A DNA stretch of 64,000 nucleotides from an uncultured Eubacteriales bacterium (GCA_902776725.1 CACYQX010000004.1:19214-83213); one strand, 5' to 3'. Counted from the stretch's first letter, positions 1 through 7,960 are shown. Translations and numbers: made by a program. Notes: generated by a model not told the origin, from the sequence alone.

Positions 1-387
1 CTCGCGGATTCGATTTTTGATATTGAAACCGTGTCGCAGGTGCAGATCGATGAGTCCATTGCGCGCGTAAATGCAAGGGGCGGACGCAGCGTTAAAAAAC
101 AGGAGAGCAAGGTTTCAAACGAAGCCGTTAAGATTAGAATTCCCGAAGAAGGAAGCAATATCGGAAGTGCGTCCGTAATGGATGACGAAGAGGCTCTTCG
201 CGAAGTAATGAGGATTATAAATAAGCATAGCGGAAGCCAGCAGGTTCTCATCTATCTGAGAAACGGAAAAATTGTTTCTCCGAATCCCAATGCCGGTGGC
301 GGAGTGAGACCTACGCTGGACTTTGCGGAGGAGATGGCACTCCTGGTCGGAAATGCAAATGTTAAAATTAAAAATATAGCGAGATAA
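1..387 (+). CDS. dnaE: DNA polymerase III alpha subunit, C-terminal end (partial)
   Basis: The reading frame is open from the first base and ends at a TAA, so this is the 3' end of a longer gene that begins outside the window; about 128 residues are visible. The tail has a variable linker, then a small alpha/beta segment (about residues 70-128) with the pattern 'QQVLIYLRNGKIV' and 'LVGNANVKIKNIAR', which resembles the C-terminal tau-binding/OB-adjacent end of bacterial DnaE replicative polymerases. No catalytic part is in view, so the call rests on the tail alone. The next gene starts 4 bases downstream and may be cotranscribed. An internal GTG at 31 should not be taken as the start. Confidence 0.7.
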   Translation, partial: LADSIFDIETVSQVQIDESIARVNARGGRSVKKQESKVSNEAVKIRIPEEGSNIGSASVMDDEEALREVMRIINKHSGSQQVLIYLRNGKIVSPNPNAGGGVRPTLDFAEEMALLVGNANVKIKNIAR

Positions 388-391
388 GTAT

Positions 392-1411
392 ATGCAGGAT
401 ATGATTGTCTATCTGATATTCATAACGATCGGTGCGGGTCTCGGGTTTTCGGTGCGAAAGAAGCGCGGAAACACGGGACCTATTGGCGTGATATCGTTTG
501 TTAAATCGGTTGCAATCTGCATACTTCTGTTTGTAATGAGTACGCGAATCGGTTCGAACGAAGAGGTCGCAAGCAATCTGGGCACAATCGGTATTTACGG
601 ATTTCTTTCTACGGTTATCGTACTTGTGTTTACTACACTTACGGCATTCCTTTTTAGAAAGGCTCTGGGTTTCGACAAAAAGGGAAGGAGCCTAAAGCAT
701 ATAGCTTCTGAAGAGGATTCCGTGGCGCAGCTTGCGGAAGCGGTCCATGAGCACGAAGTCGCGAATCATCAGGATGAGAAGAACGTGGTGGACAAAACGA
801 CTATAATGATCCTTGTCTTTGTTGCTCTTGGAATTCTCTGCGGTCATTTCTTTGTGAACAAGATATTCAGCGACTATGAATATTTTACGAAGCTTGCGTC
901 GATTACCATCAAAGTTTGGCTCACGATTCTGCTGTTCTTTGTCGGGTTTGATCTCGGATACGATGAATCGGGCGGCGGAGACTTTAAGAGCGCAGGCATA
1001 AGAATTATATTCTTCCCAATTGCAACGGTGGTTGGTGCGCTGGTCGGAGCGGTAGTTATGTTTTTTGTAATGCCGGTCACTCTCAGGGAGTCGCTTGCCA
1101 TAGCATCGGGATTTGGGTGGTATAGCCTTGCGCCGGTACTCATAATGGATGCGGGGCATATAACGGCGAGCGCAATATCTTTTCTGCACAATGTAATGCG
1201 AGAGCTGTTTGCGATACTCATAGTGCCGTTGGTTGCGAAGCGAGTGGGATATATCGAGGCGGCATGCGTTCCGGGAGCGCCGGGAATGGATATCTGCCTT
1301 CCGGCCGTCGAGCGAGCGACAAACAGCACAATAGTTATCTACTCGTTTATCACGGGAACCATAACATCGGCGCTTGTGCCGATACTGGTACCTATATTCA
1401 TTGGAAATTAA
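392..1411 (+). CDS. lysO: LysO-family (DUF340) lysine exporter
   Basis: A 339-residue integral membrane protein with about eight to ten hydrophobic segments. The C-terminal half carries the family pattern 'LAIASGFGWYSLAPVL' followed by an 'MRELFAI' helix and 'ICLPAVERATN', which align with E. coli LysO (YbjE), an inner-membrane exporter of L-lysine and the analogue thialysine. An N-terminal DUF340 unit is followed by a charged cytoplasmic loop (about residues 98-130) before the core domain. It starts 4 bases after dnaE and ends in a strong hairpin shared with the convergent aminopeptidase gene. The lysine substrate is inferred from the family; no lysine riboswitch is visible. Confidence 0.82.
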   Translation: MQDMIVYLIFITIGAGLGFSVRKKRGNTGPIGVISFVKSVAICILLFVMSTRIGSNEEVASNLGTIGIYGFLSTVIVLVFTTLTAFLFRKALGFDKKGRSLKHIASEEDSVAQLAEAVHEHEVANHQDEKNVVDKTTIMILVFVALGILCGHFFVNKIFSDYEYFTKLASITIKVWLTILLFFVGFDLGYDESGGGDFKSAGIRIIFFPIATVVGALVGAVVMFFVMPVTLRESLAIASGFGWYSLAPVLIMDAGHITASAISFLHNVMRELFAILIVPLVAKRVGYIEAACVPGAPGMDICLPAVERATNSTIVIYSFITGTITSALVPILVPIFIGN

Positions 1412-1438
1412 AAAGGACGGCTGAGCCGTCCTTTTTTT
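1412..1438. terminator. Bidirectional intrinsic terminator
   Basis: A GGACGGC/GCCGTCC stem (7 bp, 3-base loop) is flanked by A-run and T-run, so it can stop transcription from lysO on the plus strand and from the aminopeptidase gene on the minus strand. It sits exactly between the two stop codons. Confidence 0.9.
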
Positions 1439-1439
1439 A

Positions 1440-2843
1440 TTACATTTCCATTTCCTGAAGGAAGACCTTGTAGCAGCGGTAAGCCTCGTAGATGTCTGCC
1501 TTGCTTGATACTTCCCATGGACCGTGCATGCAGAGAACCGCAACGCCGGAATCGATTACGTTCATGCCGTAGTTGGCAAGGATATAGGCGATTGTTCCGC
1601 CGCCGCCTTCGTCGACCTTGCCGAGTTCTGCCGTCTGCCAGCCGATTTTGGCCTTGTCGAGGATTTTGCGGATTTTTCCGATGTATTCTGCGTTTGCATC
1701 ATTGGAGCCGCCTTTGCCGCGGGATCCCGTATACTTGTTGAAGCAGATTCCGCGTCCGAGGAAGGCTGTGTTCTTCTTTTCGAATACTTCGCCGAAGCTC
1801 GGGTCAAATCCCGCGCTTACGTCAGATGAGAGAACGCATGAGTTTCTCATGCAGCGCCTGAGGACGATGTCGGAGTATTCGCCCTGAAGGTTCATGAGCT
1901 CTACCATTACATCTTCAAAGAATCTGCTTTCCATTCCTGTTGCACCAACGGAGCCGATTTCCTCTTTGTCCGTGAGGAGGCATATGGCCGTGCGATCCGG
2001 TGTTTTGCTGTCGAGTAGAGCCATGTAGGATGTATATGCGCAGACTCTGTCGTCCTGTCCGTAGCCGATAATCATGCTGCGGTCAAACCCGAGGTCTCTT
2101 GCATATCCTGCCGGAACCACCTCGAGCTCGGCGGAGAGGAAGTCCTCTTCTTCTATCTTGTATTTTTTCTTGAGTATCTCGAGGACATTGGCCTTTACAG
2201 CTTCCTTTATCTCTTTGCCTTTCTTTCCGTCCTTTACGAGCGGCTGGCTTCCGATGAGGATGTCGAGCGCTTCGCCTTCGATTACGACGCTGGCGGTCTT
2301 GCTCATCTGCTTTGCAGAAAGGTGAATCAAAAGGTCTGTTACGCAGAATACGGGGTCGTCAGGGTCATCGCCGATTGCGATGTTGACGACTTTTCCGTCC
2401 TTCTTGGCAACTACGCCGTAGATGGCCAGTGGCATGGTTACCCACTGATATTTTTTGATTCCGCCGTAATAATGAGTATCGAGATAGGCAAAGTCCGCGC
2501 TCTCATATAGCGGGTTCTGTTTAACGTCCATTCTCGGTGAATCGATATGAGCTCCCAGGATGTTCAGACCTTTTTCAAAGGGCTGCTTTCCGATGATGCC
2601 CATAACGAGGAGTTTGTTCATTTGGTGAATATAGAATTTGTCGCCGGGATTGAGCGGAGTTCCTGCTTTGATCGCTTTTGCAAGGTCTATTGCGCCCGCT
2701 TCCTTTGCGTCTTTTATTGCGTAGTCCACGCAGAGTCGCTCTGTCTTTGCTTTGCTTAGGAAATCCTTATAGGCTTCCGAAAGCTTATTCATTTCCTTTA
2801 GCTGTTTTTGGTCGTAGGTCTTCCAAATATTTTTTCTTTCCAT
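1440..2843 (-). CDS. M18 family aminopeptidase (aminopeptidase I / LAP4-like)
   Basis: A 467-residue cytosolic zinc metallopeptidase that removes N-terminal residues from peptides. Visible metal-site motifs are HIDSPR (H99, D101), the 'YGQDDRVCAY' segment (D264/D265), DKEEIGS (E294/E295) near residue 295, and a C-terminal 'MHGPWE' His. The length and motif order fit the clostridial APE1 branch of M18 rather than the shorter PepX-type families. GGAGGG lies 6 bases before the ATG, and a near-consensus SigA promoter lies upstream on the minus strand, divergent from gap. It is monocistronic and ends at the shared terminator. Confidence 0.93.
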   Translation of the reverse strand: MERKNIWKTYDQKQLKEMNKLSEAYKDFLSKAKTERLCVDYAIKDAKEAGAIDLAKAIKAGTPLNPGDKFYIHQMNKLLVMGIIGKQPFEKGLNILGAHIDSPRMDVKQNPLYESADFAYLDTHYYGGIKKYQWVTMPLAIYGVVAKKDGKVVNIAIGDDPDDPVFCVTDLLIHLSAKQMSKTASVVIEGEALDILIGSQPLVKDGKKGKEIKEAVKANVLEILKKKYKIEEEDFLSAELEVVPAGYARDLGFDRSMIIGYGQDDRVCAYTSYMALLDSKTPDRTAICLLTDKEEIGSVGATGMESRFFEDVMVELMNLQGEYSDIVLRRCMRNSCVLSSDVSAGFDPSFGEVFEKKNTAFLGRGICFNKYTGSRGKGGSNDANAEYIGKIRKILDKAKIGWQTAELGKVDEGGGGTIAYILANYGMNVIDSGVAVLCMHGPWEVSSKADIYEAYRCYKVFLQEMEM

Positions 2844-2898
2844 ATATATCCCTCCGTGTTACCAAGGGCTCGAATAGGTCTTCAAGCCCATCAAGAAA

Positions 2899-2927
2899 AT
2901 TATATATAAAAAGAAGGCTTATTTCAA
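2899..2927 (-). promoter_or_regulatory. SigA-type promoter of the M18 aminopeptidase gene
   Basis: On the minus strand TTGAAA (-35, 2922-2927) is followed after 17 bases by TATAAT (-10, 2899-2904). It faces away from the gap promoter; the two -35 boxes are about 10 bases apart. Confidence 0.8.
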
Positions 2928-2937
2928 TCTGAATGGC

Positions 2938-2966
2938 TTTCAAAATGAAAACTAAAGGAGTATAAT
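2938..2966 (+). promoter_or_regulatory. Probable gap promoter
   Basis: A perfect TATAAT (2961-2966) lies 33 bases before the gap ATG. The matching -35 position, 17 bases upstream, reads TTTCAA, which is weak. A TTTCA/TGAAA inverted repeat overlaps the -35 and may be an operator, but no known regulator site is recognised. Confidence 0.65.
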
Positions 2967-2998
2967 GAAGAGACACATTAAAAAGAAGGAGAAAAGTT

Positions 2999-4045
2999 AT
3001 GATTAAACTAGCGATTAACGGATTTGGCCGTATTGGCAGAATGGCCTTCAGGAAAGTGTTTGAAGACCCTGAGTTTAAGGTGGTCGCGATTAACGACCTG
3101 ACAACCCCGGAGATGCTTGCATATCTCCTGAAGTACGACAGCGTACAGAAGAAGTTTGAGCATTATGTGGATTATGATAAATACGAGAAAGAGGAAGGCG
3201 CGGTTACCCCTGCGGGATGCCTTAAGGTTGAGGGCGAGGAGATTCCAATTTACGCAGAGGCGGACGCGGCAAATCTTCCGTGGAAGGAACTTGACGTAGA
3301 CATCGTGCTTGAGTGTACGGGCTTCTATACGAGCAAGGCTAAGTCGCAGGCTCATATAGACGCGGGTGCAAAGAAGGTTATTATCTCAGCGCCTGCGGGA
3401 AATGATCTTCCGACAATCGTATATGGCGTAAACCACGAGACGCTTAAGAAGGAAGATAAAATCATCTCCGCTGCAAGCTGTACGACAAACTGCCTGGCAC
3501 CGATGGCAAAGGCACTAAACGGTTACAGGGAGCTCAGAACCGGCTTTATGACGACTATTCACGCATATACCGGAGATCAGATGCTTCTCGACGGACCGCA
3601 TAAGAAGAACGATTTTAGACGTGCAAGAGCAGGAGCTATCAATATAGTTCCAAACAGCACGGGAGCGGCAAAGGCTATAGGCCTTGTAATTCCGGAGCTT
3701 GACGGAAAGCTCATAGGCTCTGCGCAGAGAGTTCCTGTTGCTTCGGGATCAATAACAATACTTGATGCCACTTTAAAGGACGAGACGGATTCCGTATCCG
3801 TAGAGGGAATCAACGAGGCTATGAGAGCGGCTGTTGACGAATCCTTTGGATACACAGAAGAAGAAATCGTTTCGAGCGATATAATCGGAATGTCCTATGG
3901 TTCGCTCTTTGATGCGACACAGACGCTCGCACAGCGCTGCGGAACACATATCTACGAGGTAAGAGTAGTTGCGTGGTATGACAACGAAATGAGCTATACC
4001 TGCCAGATGATAAGAACAATGAAGTATATGGCAAAGCTCATCTAG
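2999..4045 (+). CDS. gap: Glyceraldehyde-3-phosphate dehydrogenase
   Basis: A 348-residue glycolytic enzyme that oxidises glyceraldehyde-3-phosphate with NAD+ and phosphate. The N-terminal Rossmann motif 'INGFGRIGR' and the NAD-selecting Asp33 (INDL) are present. The active site SCTTNCLAP has Cys161, and the C-terminal 'WYDNEMSYT' signature is intact. AAGGAG precedes the ATG. The protein is about 10-15 residues longer than the usual 335, partly from an insertion near residues 55-70 ([11 protein letters not shown]). It has its own promoter and is followed after 36 bases by an SDR reductase gene with no terminator between, so the two may be cotranscribed. Confidence 0.97.
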   Translation: MIKLAINGFGRIGRMAFRKVFEDPEFKVVAINDLTTPEMLAYLLKYDSVQKKFEHYVDYDKYEKEEGAVTPAGCLKVEGEEIPIYAEADAANLPWKELDVDIVLECTGFYTSKAKSQAHIDAGAKKVIISAPAGNDLPTIVYGVNHETLKKEDKIISAASCTTNCLAPMAKALNGYRELRTGFMTTIHAYTGDQMLLDGPHKKNDFRRARAGAINIVPNSTGAAKAIGLVIPELDGKLIGSAQRVPVASGSITILDATLKDETDSVSVEGINEAMRAAVDESFGYTEEEIVSSDIIGMSYGSLFDATQTLAQRCGTHIYEVRVVAWYDNEMSYTCQMIRTMKYMAKLI

Positions 4046-4081
4046 CCGGGATTGCAAAAGAAACACGGCAACGAGGTACAA

Positions 4082-4846
4082 ATGAACAAAAGCGTATTTA
4101 TTACAGGCGGCTCCAGAGGAATTGGGGCCGCTTGTGTCAAGAAGTTTGCAGAAGAGGGATGGAACGTAGCCTTTACATATAAAGAAAACGAGGAGGCTGC
4201 GTCGCACGTTCTGAAAGAAGCTGAAGCAGCCTCAGGGGATGGGCTTGCTATTTCTATACAGATCGATTTGACACCGTCAAAATCAAGAGATGTCTATGAC
4301 GATGTGGCTACAGCAATTAAAAATGCAAAGACCTATTTTGGAATCAAAGCATTTGATACTGTGATCTGTAATGCCGGAATAGGCGTAAGCAACCTGATAA
4401 CGTATATGGAAGCCGCGGAAGTTGAAGATATAATAGGAATAAACCTGACGGGTTCTATTCTTACGGCAAAGGCTGCGCTTTCGGATATGATAGCGGAAAA
4501 GAGCGGAAACATAATAATAATGTCTTCCATACTCGGAAGGCGTGCAGGATCGTGTGAAGCTGTGTATTCCGCATCAAAGGCGGGGCTCATCGGTTTTGGA
4601 AGGAGTTTGGCTGCAGAGGTTGGTCCTTCGGGAATAAGGGTAAATGTAATTGCTCCGGGAGTTATAGATACAGATATGTGCGCAAACTTTAGCGAAGAAA
4701 CAAGAGAGCTTCTTAGGAGCGAGACCCCGCTCGATAGATTGGGCGTGGCGGAAGATATTGCAGGCATGGCATTATTCCTATCGAGCGACGAGGCGAGCTA
4801 TATCACGGGACAGGTGATAGGGATAGACGGAGGATTTAAGATTTAG
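4082..4846 (+). CDS. SDR family oxidoreductase (FabG-like)
   Basis: A 254-residue classical short-chain dehydrogenase. TGGSRGIG (residues 8-15) binds the nucleotide, NAG near residue 98 stabilises the fold, and YSASK (Tyr162, Lys166) is the catalytic pair, followed by the 'PGVIDTDM' segment typical of FabG-type ketoreductases. The ATG at 4082 was chosen because GAGG lies 5 bases upstream; a TTG at 4052 in frame has no ribosome site. The substrate cannot be read from sequence: a 3-oxoacyl-ACP reductase paralogue is one option, a sugar or hydroxy-acid reductase another, the latter favoured slightly by the LarA-family neighbour. Confidence 0.85.
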   Translation: MNKSVFITGGSRGIGAACVKKFAEEGWNVAFTYKENEEAASHVLKEAEAASGDGLAISIQIDLTPSKSRDVYDDVATAIKNAKTYFGIKAFDTVICNAGIGVSNLITYMEAAEVEDIIGINLTGSILTAKAALSDMIAEKSGNIIIMSSILGRRAGSCEAVYSASKAGLIGFGRSLAAEVGPSGIRVNVIAPGVIDTDMCANFSEETRELLRSETPLDRLGVAEDIAGMALFLSSDEASYITGQVIGIDGGFKI

Positions 4847-4851
4847 TTTTG

Positions 4852-4877
4852 GATTTGATTTGATTTGATTTTGATTT
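4852..4877 (+). repeat. GATTT pentanucleotide tract
   Basis: Five tandem GATTT units, one with an extra T, lie between the SDR stop codon and the following hairpin. Such a tract can slip during replication. Confidence 0.8.
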
Positions 4878-4880
4878 GAG

Positions 4881-4906
4881 GCTCCTCTTGCTGTAAGAGG
4901 AGCTTT
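4881..4906 (+). terminator. Weak intrinsic terminator or attenuator
   Basis: A 9-bp GCTCCTCTT/AAGAGGAGC stem with a 5-base loop is followed by only three T residues. It lies 14 bases before the LarA-family start, so it would at best partly uncouple that gene from the SDR gene. Confidence 0.55.
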
Positions 4907-4919
4907 AAAAGGCTCGAAT

Positions 4920-6188
4920 ATGATGAATATCTATAGAATTGCAAATAGCGAAAAAGGTTTGGAAAGCCACGAAATCGAGGAGGCGCTCGTCGAATCTTTG
5001 GACGGAAGAAGTCTAAAGAATGTTTTGATTTTGCCGCCGGATTTTACGCGCTATCATTCAAATGCAGGCTTCATCACAAATTATTATTATCATTATCTTA
5101 CGGACAGAGGATGCAACGTGGATCTTCTTCCGACGCTGGGCACTCATGTTCCGATGACGTCGGAGCAGATTAAAGGAATGTACGGCGATATTCCGTTTGA
5201 GAAGTTTATTCCGCACGACTGGAGAAATGATGTAATCAAAATCGGCGAGGTCCCGGCAGATTATATGAAGGAAATAAGCGACGGCACATGGACCGAGGCT
5301 GTTGAGGTTGAGATAAACAAAATAGTGTTGGATCCGAAATACGATCTCGTTATTTCTCCGGGGCAGGTTGTTCCGCACGAGGTTGTAGGAATGAGCAACC
5401 ACGCGAAGAATCTCTTTGTCGGTGCGGGCGGAGCTTCCATTATAAACAGCAGTCATATGGTTGGCGCCGTTTACGGCATGGAAAAGATGATGGGAAAGGC
5501 CGATACGCCCGTAAGAAGGATTTATGACTATGCGCTTGAGCATTTCTTGGATAAGCCTGTATTGTTCGTTCTTACGGTTACGACCGCGCCTTATGGCGAA
5601 ACTCTTACGCACGGGCTGTTTATAGGCGAGGATAGGGATTGCTTTGAGAAGGCCGTAGAACTTGCGCAGGAGAAGAATATAGACTTTGTTGAGACGGGAA
5701 TAAAGAAATGCGTTGTATATCTGGACCCGGAAGAGTTCCAGAGCACATGGCTCGGAAACAAAGCCATCTACAGGACGCGCATGGCGATTGCGGACGGCGG
5801 AGAACTCATAATACTTGCGCCTGGTGTTGATAGATTTGGAGAAGACGAGCAGGTAGATAAGTTAATAAGAAAATACGGATACAAAGGAACGCCGCATATT
5901 ATGGAATGCTTGGTCAACCAAGATCTGCGTGAGAACCTGAGCGCGGCTGCGCATCTGATACACGGATCGTCGGAGGGAAGATTCTCAATAACATATTGCG
6001 TAAAAGAGATAAGCAAAGAAGAGATTGAGAGCGTAGGATTTAAGGCCGAGGCTTTCGATTTGGCGGTAGAAAAATACAATCCCGATAAATTGGTCTACGG
6101 ATATAATATAGTGGAAGGAGAGGAAATCTACTATATACCTAACCCGGCACTCGGTCTATGGATTAACAAGGAAAAATTCAATAACTGA
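4920..6188 (+). CDS. LarA-family (DUF2088) protein, lactate racemase-like
   Basis: A 422-residue homologue of nickel-pincer (NPN) racemases. The residues used for cofactor binding and catalysis in LarA are present in order: PPDxTR (D41, R44), LGTH (H76), VPHE (H153), HAK (K163, the expected cofactor attachment Lys) and SSH (H179). It should invert a 2-hydroxy acid, but the substrate is not readable; the family includes lactate, malate and sugar-acid racemases. No larB, larC or larE cofactor genes are in the window, so cofactor assembly must come from elsewhere. The ATG lacks a strong Shine-Dalgarno sequence. A strong terminator follows. Confidence 0.85.
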   Translation: MMNIYRIANSEKGLESHEIEEALVESLDGRSLKNVLILPPDFTRYHSNAGFITNYYYHYLTDRGCNVDLLPTLGTHVPMTSEQIKGMYGDIPFEKFIPHDWRNDVIKIGEVPADYMKEISDGTWTEAVEVEINKIVLDPKYDLVISPGQVVPHEVVGMSNHAKNLFVGAGGASIINSSHMVGAVYGMEKMMGKADTPVRRIYDYALEHFLDKPVLFVLTVTTAPYGETLTHGLFIGEDRDCFEKAVELAQEKNIDFVETGIKKCVVYLDPEEFQSTWLGNKAIYRTRMAIADGGELIILAPGVDRFGEDEQVDKLIRKYGYKGTPHIMECLVNQDLRENLSAAAHLIHGSSEGRFSITYCVKEISKEEIESVGFKAEAFDLAVEKYNPDKLVYGYNIVEGEEIYYIPNPALGLWINKEKFNN

Positions 6189-6222
6189 TTCGTATAGTTG
6201 TCTTTATGGATGATGCTTTACG

Positions 6223-6254
6223 AAAACTCGGAGAATAGTCTCCGAGTTTTTTTA
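6223..6254 (+). terminator. Intrinsic terminator after the LarA-family gene
   Basis: An 11-bp AAACTCGGAGA/TCTCCGAGTTT stem with an ATAG loop runs directly into a T-tract. It ends the gap-SDR-larA region. Confidence 0.92.
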
Positions 6255-6340
6255 TGTCTTTTGTTTTCCATTATGCAATGAGGTAAGGGGAAATTATCTT
6301 ACTTTATTCGGTACTGTGTCGTAGGTAATGAAGAAAGATA

Positions 6341-6357
6341 ATAACAGATAGATAACA
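6341..6357 (-). promoter_or_regulatory. Candidate WalR (YycF)-type box
   Basis: On the minus strand this reads TGTTAT-N5-TGTTAT, a perfect match to the published WalR consensus TGTWAH-N5-TGTWAH. WalR controls cell-wall hydrolase genes in Bacillota, and the next gene encodes a secreted envelope protein. It lies about 470 bases before that start, far for a direct regulator, so the call is tentative. Confidence 0.4.
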
Positions 6358-6440
6358 CTAAAATCACAGTAAAATAACGTAGGAATAACGCAAGGATAAC
6401 GTAACGATAACGTATAGGAAAGTAACACTTTGCGCTAAAA

Positions 6441-6479
6441 AGTAACACTTTTAGTAACACATATGGTAAAAGTGTTACT
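6441..6479. repeat. Perfect 13-bp inverted repeat
   Basis: AGTAACACTTTTA and its exact complement TAAAAGTGTTACT are separated by a 13-base spacer. A third, direct AGTAACACTTT copy begins at 6421. This looks like an operator for a dimeric regulator or a cruciform; no known site is matched. Confidence 0.75.
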
Positions 6480-6630
6480 AAAAAGTGCAAAATTCGTTAC
6501 CTGTTTTTATTTTTTCGTTAAAAATGGAACAAATGCCTATAAACATTGAAATTTCAGTATATAGAGGTTACGCACCCTGATTGCTGATTGACAATATATA
6601 ACAATATCTCCCTTTATTATCCATAAAAAT

Positions 6631-6651
6631 GGGAAAATTCCCGTTTTTTTT
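6631..6651 (+). terminator. Short hairpin plus T-tract in leader (possible attenuator)
   Basis: The palindrome GGGAAAATTCCC followed by G and eight T residues lies between the TTGACA candidate promoter and the coding start. The stem is only 5-6 bp, so termination would be weak. Confidence 0.35.
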
Positions 6652-6708
6652 GAAAAAAATGCTACCAAAGTGTGATTTATGTGGTAACATAATGGTGACG
6701 AAAGGATA

Positions 6709-6750
6709 ACGCTTCAGAAACAAAACGATAACAAAACAGTAATGAAGCGT
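6709..6750. repeat. 8-bp inverted repeat ACGCTTCA / TGAAGCGT
   Basis: The arms at 6709-6716 and 6743-6750 are exact complements separated by 26 bases. They would form a leader hairpin about 80 bases before the start codon. Confidence 0.6.
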
Positions 6751-6830
6751 AACACTTCGGAAACTGAATTAGAAATTAGGAATTAGGAATATAAAAGCGC
6801 GAAAGCGCGAACGTAACGGGAGGAAACAAA

Positions 6831-7775
6831 ATGAAGACTAAGAGAAATAACAGAGTAGCAAAGATCGCGTTCACACTGCTGATTGTTGTTACTTTATTTT
6901 TTAGCATCGGAGCTGGATACCAGCCGGCAGAGGGAAGCTCAATCATTTCCCAGACAATAGCTAAGTACGACGCACTCAAGGTTGTAGCTGATGCACTTTA
7001 CTTCGAAGTTGCCGACGTAGAAACAGTAGCAGCAGTAGAGAGCAAGGGTCTTACAGAAGTTACAACAGTAAGCCAGAAAGCTACAGAAGAAAAAGAAGAA
7101 ATCGAAACAGTAGAAGAGACTGTTGAAGAAACAGTAGTAATAGAAGAAACAGTAGAAACAGTTAGCGCAGTAGTTGAGACAAAGACAGTAAGCACTCAGG
7201 TAGCTAACGATACAGCAGCAGCTGAAGCAGCAAGAAAGGCTGAAGAAGAAGCAGCAGCTGAAGAAGCAGCAAGAAGAGCTGAAGAAGAAGCAGCAGCAAA
7301 GGCAGCAGCTGAAGAAGCAGCAAGAAAGGCTGAAGAAGAAGCAGAAGCAGCAAGAAGAGCTGAAGAGGAAGCCGCAGCAGCCGCAGCAGCAACACCTTCC
7401 GTACAGGAATGGTCAATCGGTCTTCCGGGTGGAACAATGAACTACTACCTCGGAATCGGATACGATGATCTTTGCTACAACCTCCAGAGCCTCATCGACC
7501 AGGGTTACATCGTAAAGTACAACAATTACTTTGCAGGACATAATCCGGGAGCTATGGGACACCTTTCCGGAATCGGCGTTGGTTCCACAGTAAGAGTATC
7601 CTGGGGCGGCGGAGACTACAGAGACTACACAATCGTATCCCATACAACAGGTTCCGGAAGCTTTGCAGACGTAAACTTCCCTGGATACGGAAACCTTTGG
7701 GACATCGTTCAGAGCGGCGGATTCGTAATCCAGTTCTGCATCAATGGATCCAACAACTTCTTCCTCGGATATTAA
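6831..7775 (+). CDS. Secreted protein with Ala/Glu coiled coil and sortase-like C-terminal domain
   Basis: A 314-residue exported protein. Residues 1-30 form a signal peptide or anchor (basic start, long hydrophobic core). Residues about 60-120 are a Glu/Thr/Val-rich linker. Residues about 125-187 are TolA-like AARKAEEEAA repeats predicted to form a helix. The last 125 residues resemble a sortase fold: 'YFAGHNPGAMGHL' would supply the His and 'FVIQFCI' the Cys near the C-terminus, but no Arg follows the Cys, so activity is doubtful. GGGAGG lies 7 bases before the ATG. It faces the G5 protein gene convergently; both have similar Glu/Thr/Val linkers. An envelope role is inferred; no function is assigned. 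Confidence 0.6.
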   Translation: MKTKRNNRVAKIAFTLLIVVTLFFSIGAGYQPAEGSSIISQTIAKYDALKVVADALYFEVADVETVAAVESKGLTEVTTVSQKATEEKEEIETVEETVEETVVIEETVETVSAVVETKTVSTQVANDTAAAEAARKAEEEAAAEEAARRAEEEAAAKAAAEEAARKAEEEAEAARRAEEEAAAAAAATPSVQEWSIGLPGGTMNYYLGIGYDDLCYNLQSLIDQGYIVKYNNYFAGHNPGAMGHLSGIGVGSTVRVSWGGGDYRDYTIVSHTTGSGSFADVNFPGYGNLWDIVQSGGFVIQFCINGSNNFFLGY

Positions 7776-7832
7776 TAAAAACATTAAACAGTTAGTTTCC
7801 TAATCCTTTATACATAAAACCAACCGTTACGG

Positions 7833-7893
7833 TTCCTAATGCTAATTCCTAAAAAACCTAATGTCGGTCCTCCTAATGCCGACAAACCTAATG
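7833..7893 (+). repeat. CCTAATG repeats in the 3' region
   Basis: CCTAATG occurs four times (7835, 7857, 7872, 7887), the last three at 15-base spacing. Small hairpins AACCG-TTA-CGGTT (7822-7834) and TGTCGG/CCGACA (7862-7884) overlap them. The block is complementary to the ATTAGGAATTAGGAAT stretch at 6775-6790 in front of the same gene. Confidence 0.7.
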
Positions 7894-7960
7894 CCTTAGT
7901 TGTTTAAAGCAATCCAAAGCCTTAGATAACATACAATATGTATAAAGAATTGTAGAACAA

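Larger units (their letters stand above)
6255..6830 (+). other. Repeat-rich, AT-rich intergenic leader of the sortase-like gene
   Basis: About 575 bases without a credible gene. It is crowded with GTAACA/ATAACA/ATAACG hexamers in direct and inverted orientation (about 15 copies). Candidate promoter parts are TTGACA at 6588-6593 with AT-rich -10-like bases around 6613-6620, and TTGAAA at 6650-6655. A GCGC-GAAA-GCGC mini-hairpin (6797-6808) lies just before the ribosome site GGGAGG (6818-6823). No known riboswitch class is recognised. Confidence 0.6.

Noticed and set aside
692..1543. 283-codon minus-strand frame
   Set aside because: It is antisense to lysO and crosses the terminator; composition is Arg/Tyr/Ser-rich as expected for a shadow.
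6299..6490. 63-codon frame on the minus strand in the repeat-rich leader
   Set aside because: It starts at TTG, has no ribosome site, and its hydrophobic look follows from the AT-rich TAAC repeats.
6255..6830. Possible c-di-AMP (ydaO) riboswitch before the secreted wall protein
   Set aside because: Such switches often precede wall-hydrolase genes, but none of the conserved GGGG-AAC or GAAUC-type segments is present.
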